Below the pieces are notes generated by a model, which searched no databases, had not been told where the DNA came from, and saw only the letters and a list, made by a program, of their open reading frames with translations. Below, in pieces: positions 56,591 to 64,000 of a stretch of DNA of 64,000 bases. The DNA comes from Artemisia argyi. Its lineage: Eukaryota; Streptophyta; Magnoliopsida; Asterales; Asteraceae. A program made the translations under genes and the position numbers. The stretch is taken from the NCBI GenBank assembly GCA_030686995.1, contig CM060707.1:81428972-81492971 (forward strand). Reading direction: 5' to 3'. Position 1 is the first letter of the stretch; each line of letters begins with the position of its first letter.

Positions 56591-58480
56591 GGAGATAGAA
56601 ATGTCCAGCAAGATCCGAACGTAGTCACGGGTACGTTCTTTCTAAACAACTGCCTCGTTAAAGTTTTATTTGATTCCAGAGCCGATCAAAGTTTCGTATC
56701 TATTTACCTTGCACCCCTACTTAATATTACACTAACCAAACTAGACACCACGTATGAGATTGAACTAGCCAATGGAAAGCTAGTGAGCACTAACACTATA
56801 CTCCGAGGTTGCACCCTACGACTACTAGACACCCCATTTGTCATTGACCTTATGCCTATTAGACTTGGTAGTTTCGACGTCATTGTAGGAATGGATTGGC
56901 TATCCAAGAACCGCGCTAAAATCATTTGTGACAAAAAGGTCGTTTACATTCCCCTAAATAACGAAACCCTGATTGTTCACGGAGAGCGAAGTAAGACACG
57001 TCTGAGCATCGTTTCTTGCATCAAAGTTGTGAAGTACATCGAACGAGGATGTCAAGTCTTTTTGGCTCAAGTCACCAAGAAGAAGTCGGAAGAGAAGCGA
57101 CTCGAGGATGTGCCAGTAGTCGGAAACTTTCCAGAAGTTTTTCCTGAGGACTTGCCTGGCCTTCCGCCGACTCGTCAAATGGAATTTCAAATCGACTTGA
57201 TATCAGGAGCAGCACCCGTAGCACGAGCACCATATAGGCTAGCACCGTTGGAAATGAAGGAGTTATCTGGGCAATTGCAGGAATTGTCAGATAAAGGATT
57301 TATTCGCCCAAGTTCGTCATCGTGGGGAGCACCTGTGTTGTTTGTAAAGAAGAAGGATGGAACCTTCAGAATGTGTATCAATTATCGTGAGTTGAACAAA
57401 CTTATAGTGAAGAATCGATATCCGTTGCCAAGGATTGATGATTTGTTTGGTCAACTGCAAGGATCGAGTGTCTACTCGAAGATTGATTTGAGATCGGGTT
57501 ATCACCAACTGAGAGTTAGGGAAGAAGACATCCCTAAGATGGCTTTCAGACAAGATACGCTCACTACGAATTCCAAGTAATGCCATTCAGCCTAACAAAT
57601 GCACCCGCTGTATTTATGGACTTAATGAACCGAGTGTGCAAACCCTATTTGGATAAGTTTGTGATTGTATTCATCGATGATATCCTTATTTATTCACGTA
57701 GTAAGGAAGAGCACGCAGAACACTTAAAGGCTATACTAACACTGCTCAGAGAAGAGAAATTATACGCCAAATTTTCAAAGTGTGATTTTTGGATTGAGAA
57801 AGTACAATTTCTTGGGCATGTTATCGACAGTAAGGGTATTCATGTTGATCCCGCCAAGATCGAAGCTGTTAAAAATTGGGCGTCACCTACAAGTCCTACC
57901 GAGATACGCCAAATTTTAGGTCTTGCCGGATACTATCGAAGGTTTATTGAAGGTTTTTCCAGGATTGCTAAAGCTTTGACTGAGTTAACATAGAAGAAGA
58001 AAAAGTTTGACTGGGGAGAGGAGCAAGAATCGGCATTTCAGTTCTTGAAGTAGAAGCTTTGTGAAGCACCGATATTAGCATTACCCGAAGGAAGTGAGGA
58101 CTTCGTGGTATATTGTGACGCATCACTCCAAGGTTTGGGTGCCGTATTGATGCAAAGACTTGAAGTAATCGCTTACGCTTCTAGACAACTTAAACCCCAT
58201 GAAGAGAACTACACTACTCATGATCTAGAATTAGGAGCGGTAGTATTCGCTCTTAAGATCTGGAGACACTACCTATATGGAACCAAGTGTACGGTTTTCA
58301 CCGATCACAAGAGTCTTCAGCACATTTTAGATCAAAAGGAGTTGAACATGAGACAACGTCGATGGCTAGAGTTATTAAGTGACTATGATTGTGAGATTCG
58401 TTATCACCCGGGGAAGGCAAACGTTGTAGCAGATGCCTTGAGTAGAAAGGAACGACTTAGACCCCTCAGAGTTAGATCAT
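56591..58480 (+). pseudogene. Protease, reverse transcriptase and RNase H of element F (disabled)
   Basis: The protease region shows [13 protein letters not shown]: the family's DSGA catalytic loop reads DSRA, a Gly-to-Arg change. RT follows ([37 protein letters not shown]). A frameshift near 57550-57580 interrupts it at [11 protein letters not shown]; the correct frame resumes at 57580 with [11 protein letters not shown] (catalytic FIDD). Stops follow at 57991-57993 (TAG) and near 58051 (TAG), both where Gln codons are expected. RNase H is in 58090-58450 ([43 protein letters not shown]). Confidence 0.88.
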
Positions 58481-59935
58481 TGGGTATGACGATTAGATCA
58501 CCACTTCCGTCTCAAATTCTTAAACTTCAAGCTAAGGCCCTTAAGGAAGAGAATAGACCGCAAGAGAAGATTTACGGCATGCCAGAAAGCACGAATGGAT
58601 TTGTCAAGAAACCAGATGGAAGGCTGTGTTTCAAGGACAGAAGTTGGATTCCATTATATGGAGGAATATGAGACCTCATCATGCATGAGTCTCATAAGTC
58701 TAAATATTCCATTCATCCTGGTTCGGACAAGATGTATCACGATCTAAAGAAGTTGTATTGGTGGCCAAACATGAAAGCTGACATTGCAGAGTATGTCGGT
58801 AAGTGTTTGACCTGCTCAAGAGTAAAGGCTGAACATCAAAAACCATCCGGTCTTTTGATTCAACCAGAGCTACCAATGTGGAAATGGGAAAGGATTACAA
58901 TGGATTTCATTACAAAATTACCCAAGACATCGAGTGGATTGGACACTATTTGGGTTATTGTCAATCGTCTTACGAAGTCAGTGCACTTCTTACCAATCAA
59001 AGAGACTGATGATATGGACGTTCTTGCACATTTGTACCTAAAAGAGATTGTTTCCCGGCATGGAGTGCCGATTTCGATTATCTCCGACCGAGACAGCCGT
59101 TTCACGTCTAACTTTTGGCGATCTTTACAGAAAGCCTTGGGAACTAAGTTAGATATGAGTACCGCTTACCATCCACAGACTGATGGTCAAAGTGAAAGGA
59201 CTATTCAGACCCTAGAGGACATGCTTAGGGCATGATTGATTGATTTTGGAAAAGGCTGGGATAAGCACCTACCGTTAGCAGAATTCTCATATAACAACAG
59301 TTACCACGCTAGTATTAAGGCTGCACCGTTTGAAGTACTTTATGGAAGAAAATGTCGATCACCAGTTTGTTGGGCTGAGATTGGAGATGTACAACTCTCA
59401 GGTCCCGAGTTGATTTTTGAAACCACTGAGAAAATAATAAAGATTAGGCAACGATTACAAGCCGCCAGGGATCGGCAAAAGAGCTATGCCGATGTGCGAA
59501 GGAAACCAATAGAGTTTCAAGTTGGAGACAGGGTCATGCTAAAGGTATCACCTTCGAAAGGAATGATTAGGTTTGGAAAACGTGGAAAATTAAACCCAAG
59601 ATACGTTGGACCCTTCGAGATCATTGAAAGGATTGGTCCCATGGCATACAAACTTGAACTACCTGAGGAACTCAGTAGAGTACACAACACCTTCCACGTG
59701 TCAAATTTGAAAAGTGTTTATCGGATGAAACCCTTGTGATTCTGTTGAAGGAGATCATAATCGACGATAAGTTGAACTTTATTAAGGAACCCGTTGAGAT
59801 TATGGATAGGGAGGTCAAACGACTTAAGCATAGTCGCATTCCATTGTTAAGGTCAGATGGAACTCTAAGAGAGGACCCGAGTTACTTTAGGAGTGTGAGG
59901 ATCAAATTCATGCCAAATACCCACAACTATTCGAT
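58481..59935 (+). pseudogene. Integrase and decayed chromodomain of element F
   Basis: The frame is stopped by TGA at 58669-58671. Then come the integrase HHCC region ([13 protein letters not shown] ... [16 protein letters not shown]), catalytic Asp (MDFITKLPK), second Asp (SDRDSRF) and Glu in the following helix, so the D-D-E triad is present; TGA at 59233-59235 interrupts the core's end. The C-terminal domain continues to [14 protein letters not shown] (59739), then a frameshift. A chromodomain relic follows at 59745-59935 (DDKLNFIKEPVEIMDREVKR, then in a shifted frame RWNSKRGPELL, stop, and a KYPQLF end). Chromodomains steer chromovirus insertion; this one is broken by at least one shift and one stop. 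Confidence 0.87.
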
Positions 59936-59989
59936 AAGACAACCCCGAGCACCAATTCAACTTTGGATTCCAGGACGAATCCAATCTAA

Positions 59990-60000
59990 CGGGTGGGTAC
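59990..60000 (+). other. Polypurine tract of element F
   Basis: cgggtgggtac directly before the 3' LTR, preceded by the ccaggacgaatccaat segment typical of Tekay ends. Confidence 0.65.
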
Positions 60001-63000
60001 TGTAATACTCCTTAAAATCCCAGGTCATTTATTAATGCTAATTTTCGATACTATTCTAATCTAAGCCATTTTGCGGGCTAATTTGAAATTTTTATATGAG
60101 ACACCGTTTGTTTGACACCCAATTATTTTAGTCACCGTTTGTTTGACACCCGATTATGTTTTGTCACCTGGTATCACCCGATTGTCACTCTTGGATGCCA
60201 CCCAATGAGGTTAACACCGGTAACTCCAACTTGCGACCCGATACCTTGATTGGACACCGATATATTATTAATATATATATAACGAAATATATATATTAAT
60301 TATTACGAACTATTATCACTATGTATATATAAGTATATATATACGTATGAACGACACCGTTTATATTTTCATGGTTTTCACGAACCGACACTGACACTGA
60401 CACCAAGAATAAAGCTATGCACGTATTAAACACTGATACCGAAACTAAAGTTACAAACGATCTAGTCACCAACACCCTATTCTTTATTTGGGCCGTATAT
60501 CACCTTGAGCCCAAAGCTACACTTTCTTTTACTCCACTGCTGGGCCGAGCACCACATCAAGCCCACCACAACTTTGCTTTCAATGTACTTCGTTTAGGCC
60601 TTGTGTCCTCAAGCCCAAATGGCTGTGATGTTTATTTCTTTGCGTTGCATGCTACACGAACGAACCAAACATATATACCACATGAATAATAGACACATTT
60701 TCCTTTTGGTTCCCTACTCACATGACACAAAGCATACAATCACCCTTTGACCTTGTATCAAGCGACAATGAGCCAACTATGTAGCCGTCGAACCATTGAG
60801 TAATCGCAATATCCACCTAGTGATCCTATCGGCTAATGACCAAGGGATCGAGTGTTCCATATCCCCCCAACCAACAATTACCACATGTGCTCTAATCATA
60901 TTGTTTATTACTCTACTCATCCTAGCCATGCTTAAACAAATCAAGGTCAACCCTCGTTTGCTCCTCACTACCTCAACTCGACAAGACTAGAGGGCAAGGC
61001 CAAAAGACAAGTTTGTCTACACTCGAATGACAACTAAGGGACATGTCTCACCATGTCAAACATACAACTACTCTTACTACCCTATATAAACCACATTAAA
61101 TGCAAGATTTCTCACACTCTCAAGTTTCACAAAGTTTTCTAATCACAAAAACTCTCTACTTCTTTCTTGGTTGCTGTCGAACGAGAATAAGACACACACG
61201 CAAGGTTTTAGATCAAGAGTACGAGTTGGGTAACTATTTTGGATAAAGTATCACTAGACGGAAGAGGATACCACGTTTGCTCGTTTACTTGTCTCGTACA
61301 CACGACATCACCACCACCATTTTTGGTGTTGTAAGTTACCATCACCCTTTTCAATTCCTACTCTAGTTTCATGCATATCACTTTAAGATTCTCACACGAT
61401 GCACGTTATTTTCTTACTATATCACACTCATTACACTTATGACCATTTTTACACGTCGCGATACCCTTGAGGAAGGGCCTCGCCATTTCATTTTTACACG
61501 TACGATATGTTAATATTTTTCGACAACCTACATCTTTGACTCACACTTAACCAAACTAACGAAACATGCAAGACACCCTCGACATTATACTATGAAAACT
61601 ACGCCTAAACTAAACCATGTCGAGCACTATTTTATACAAACAAGAAACGCCACTTGGGCTGGCCTGGGCTAACGAGCCCATTTGGTTTCAAAAGGATATT
61701 TTTGGTTTAAAAGTTTAAAGGATAACGAGATGTGTATAACTGATTTTTAAGGAGTGTTATAAGTTGTAAATACTATATTTTATGGTACCAAAAAGTTTAT
61801 TTTTCGACCACTTAACTAAGGACTATTTTTGCAAAAGTTATCATTAAGGGACTAACACTGTCAAACTACCAAACTGTCAGACTAAGTATATTACAATCGA
61901 TTTCTAATATAAATTGAAGGATAGAAACTGTAAATTTCGAAAGATCAAGGTGGAAAGTGTAAAAAGTATGACAAGGACTAAAAATGTAATCGTTTTTGAC
62001 CAAAGGGTAAAAAGTGTAACTTTATTAAAGTTAAAGGTAAAATTTGGACAAAGATATTTTGTGAAATAATTATTTTACATATATAAATACATATATACTT
62101 TGTAACTTAAAAATAAATATGTAACTTTACTAAAAATATTTAATTATAAATATTTTTAACGATATTATTTTCACAAAGGAATTAACATTTATTGAACACC
62201 GGTTCGTATCAATGATACAAATAACTACGTAAAGTTATTTTGGAATATATTTAAGACACCCGAATCAATATCACCGTACTCGTGACATATCACATGTCAT
62301 TTACGAATCAAATCTAAGACACCGATGACTATATATTTATAAGTCGCAAGTCGGAGGAATTTCATTGCTAGTCGTAGCAGTACACCATCACTTTTGAGCA
62401 CCGTTGTGATTCACACACACCTATCAGGTGAGTTCATGGTCCTACATTTTTAATTGTTTTTAAACCCCGTGGGGAGATACATGCTATAAATCGAACACAA
62501 GTATTTTTCTGTACGCTGTTACCACATGATATTGCCTAAGTTGACACCCGTGCTACAAGTCGCTCATATCACGAACCTTAATCACTTGCGAGTGAGCGCG
62601 AATATAGTTGGTAGATCTATCGGAATGGCAGCCCACCTCCGTCAAGGTGATCACTTGGCATGAGGTGTGCTATATTCGAGGTACCATGGAAATCTGGCAC
62701 ATTTCCTGTCACCGAGGGCCCCTTGTCATTTACATCCTCTGTGGTGTAGGTGATTGTTATTATCTTATTGATATGTCGAATCAATGTTAAGGCTTGCGTT
62801 TCGTGAGGCTTAGGAGCAATATTTCACCAGTTTAGTTAAGACCTGTCTATCTTGGCTTGTTTATTTCAAATGCTTGACTTGTGTTCACACTATTACTATT
62901 TAAACTACTATGGATTCACTCAACCTTTGTGTTAACTTTTTAAGCATGTTTATCTCAGGAAATTAGCAAGCATGGCGGCACGGAGCTGGCGAAAGGGCAC

Positions 63001-63228
63001 ACAGGACCTCCCTTTTTATTTCAATAACTATATCATTCTTTTCAAACTCATCACTTCTTTTGCGAAACAATTAACATTTTGGAAAAATGTTTGTAACTCT
63101 GAATACTTGAGTTTTCATGGAATGATATTGACTATCTTTTGAATTGTTTTCTATGAGTATGACTGTGTACTAAACTGTAATGACCCCGATTAGACTTCCG
63201 CTGCTTATCAAAATTTCTGGGTGTTACA
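60001..63228 (+). repeat. 3' LTR of element F
   Basis: 3228 bp, matching 50058-53269. It retains a 39-bp segment (61513-61551) that is replaced in the 5' LTR. Confidence 0.93.
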
Positions 63229-64000
63229 CACACACACACTCCACAGTCCCAATTCTCACACGGACACTCCACCACCATTATCACCTCTACCGCCGCTGAA
63301 ACCCTAACTCCAACACAGTCGTCACCACCTCTTCTCTATATGGTCGTCGATCGAAACTCTAACTCCGACACCGTCATCACTACCTCTGTCGTCGATCGAA
63401 ACCCTAACTCTGGCACCGTCGTCACCGTTATCAAGTAATTGAATATAACGATTCCTTTACATATTATTCTGAAATTTTGTGCTAGTTAAAATATCATCAT
63501 ATTATAGATATGTTGTTTACAGCTGATTATGTGCTTATAAATATGTGTTGATATGTGCTTATTAAGTTATTCAATTGATCGTTAGCTTATTATATGTTTA
63601 AACCCTAGCTTAATTGATTCAGTTGAGTTATTGAGTTGATTTTATATTGGGCATTTGATAGCTCAAGTGCTGAATTGTTGTTATACTACTTCAATTTCTA
63701 AATTTAAGTGATTATTTCTAATAATTATGGTTTCAAATCTGATTTATGTTGATAGCTGAAGCTTAGGATCACTTGTGATTGACTGATTTTAGTTAAAGTT
63801 GAAATTTGATTGAATAAAATGATTATTGACTAAAAGTTGTTATGTTTGTTGTTAGATTAAAGTGTTTGTTGAATAAGGTCTAGTGAAAGCGAAATTTGTA
63901 TTTTGTTGTTTTTGCAGTTTCGACTAGTAGTAAAAAGTTATATTTCTCGAGTAGTTGTGCTTTATACTTTGGAGGTTCGGAACTTTAAATGGCAAGGTTT
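63229..64000 (+). other. Host sequence; possible 5' end of a plant gene
   Basis: After the TSD, a CT/CCG-rich leader-like stretch (63235-63435) contains three related ~45-56-bp units (gaaaccctaactcc ... gtcgtcacc). A splice-donor-like site (caaGTAATT, 63435) is followed by ~480 bp of T-rich, intron-like sequence ending tttttgcag at 63917. An ATG at 63989 opens a frame (MARF) that runs off the window. This layout fits a 5'-UTR intron gene, but coding sequence is too short to judge; it could also be repeat sequence. Confidence 0.25.

Larger units (their letters stand above)
50058..63228 (+). mobile_element. Element F: Tekay-type chromovirus (Ty3/gypsy), complete but defective
   Basis: 13.2 kb flanked by cacac (50053-50057 and 63229-63233; the right copy sits in a CA run). 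LTRs of 3212 and 3228 bp with TGTAATACTCC...GGTGTTACA ends, iMet-like primer site, an extra ORF, gag, protease, RT, RNase H, integrase, a decayed chromodomain, and a PPT. Gene order and the long LTRs place it in the Tekay (Del) chromoviruses. The LTRs differ by scattered substitutions, a 10-bp indel near 62090, an AT-repeat length change and the patch at 51576-51603. Confidence 0.93.

Overview
The window is nuclear DNA of a flowering plant. The gag, pol and tail proteins resemble retrotransposon families I know from Asteraceae (Tanacetum/Artemisia/Chrysanthemum-type genomes); that family-level placement is inference from remembered protein resemblance, not a search. I see no intact host gene, rRNA or tRNA gene. 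Almost all of the window is transposable elements nested in one another, many with target-site duplications (TSDs) that can be read directly.

Layout. (1) 1-28813 is a four-level stack. An Athila-like element on the minus strand (B, 9069-28813, left part off-window) is the oldest layer. Its gag holds a Tat-lineage Ty3/gypsy element (3324-9068, minus), whose integrase is cut by a second Athila-like element (A, 1-3323, minus). The LTR of B holds a complete Athila-like element (C, 11474-28064, TSD caaac). The 3' LTR of C holds a complete 10.26-kb element (D, 12234-22493, plus, TSD ttggg) with 3398-bp LTRs and no usable coding capacity. D is a decayed Del/Tekay chromovirus, i.e. a LARD. (2) 28814-30869, 44357-45403 and 47208-50057 are old AT-rich host sequence, into which were inserted a Mutator-like element with ~205-bp TIRs (30870-44356), a 1.8-kb near-perfect foldback (45404-47198) and a 142-bp MITE (49767-49908). 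The Mutator-like element carries a SIRE/Maximus-type Ty1/copia element (31816-43962, minus) with 407-bp LTRs. (3) 50058-63228 is a complete Tekay-type chromovirus (F, plus, TSD cacac) with ~3.2-kb LTRs, an extra 495-residue ORF upstream of gag, and a gag-pol-chromodomain region broken by nonsense codons and frameshifts. (4) 63229-64000 is host sequence that may be the 5' end of a gene.

How the parts relate. No element here looks autonomous. Tat is closest: one long frame with only two nonsense codons seen, plus the insertion of A. Copia and F have gag, protease, integrase, RT and RNase H but are disabled at many points; several breaks fit C-to-T (or G-to-A) decay. A and C carry no RT and share a C-terminal protein tail joined to different N-terminal modules, so they must be mobilised by another element if at all. 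D has LTRs that look ~99.5% identical although it has no working genes, which implies recent trans-mobilisation.

Most interesting signals: a 495-aa chromovirus ORF with two SUMO-interaction-like motifs, a proline-rich middle and a coiled coil; arrays of the palindrome TGACGSCGTCA just upstream of the TATA box in all three Athila-like LTR families; ten TTAYGCRTAA palindromes in the copia leader; the recently moved coding-dead LARD; module swapping between A and C; and an LTR patch made of two inverted copies of its own flanks.
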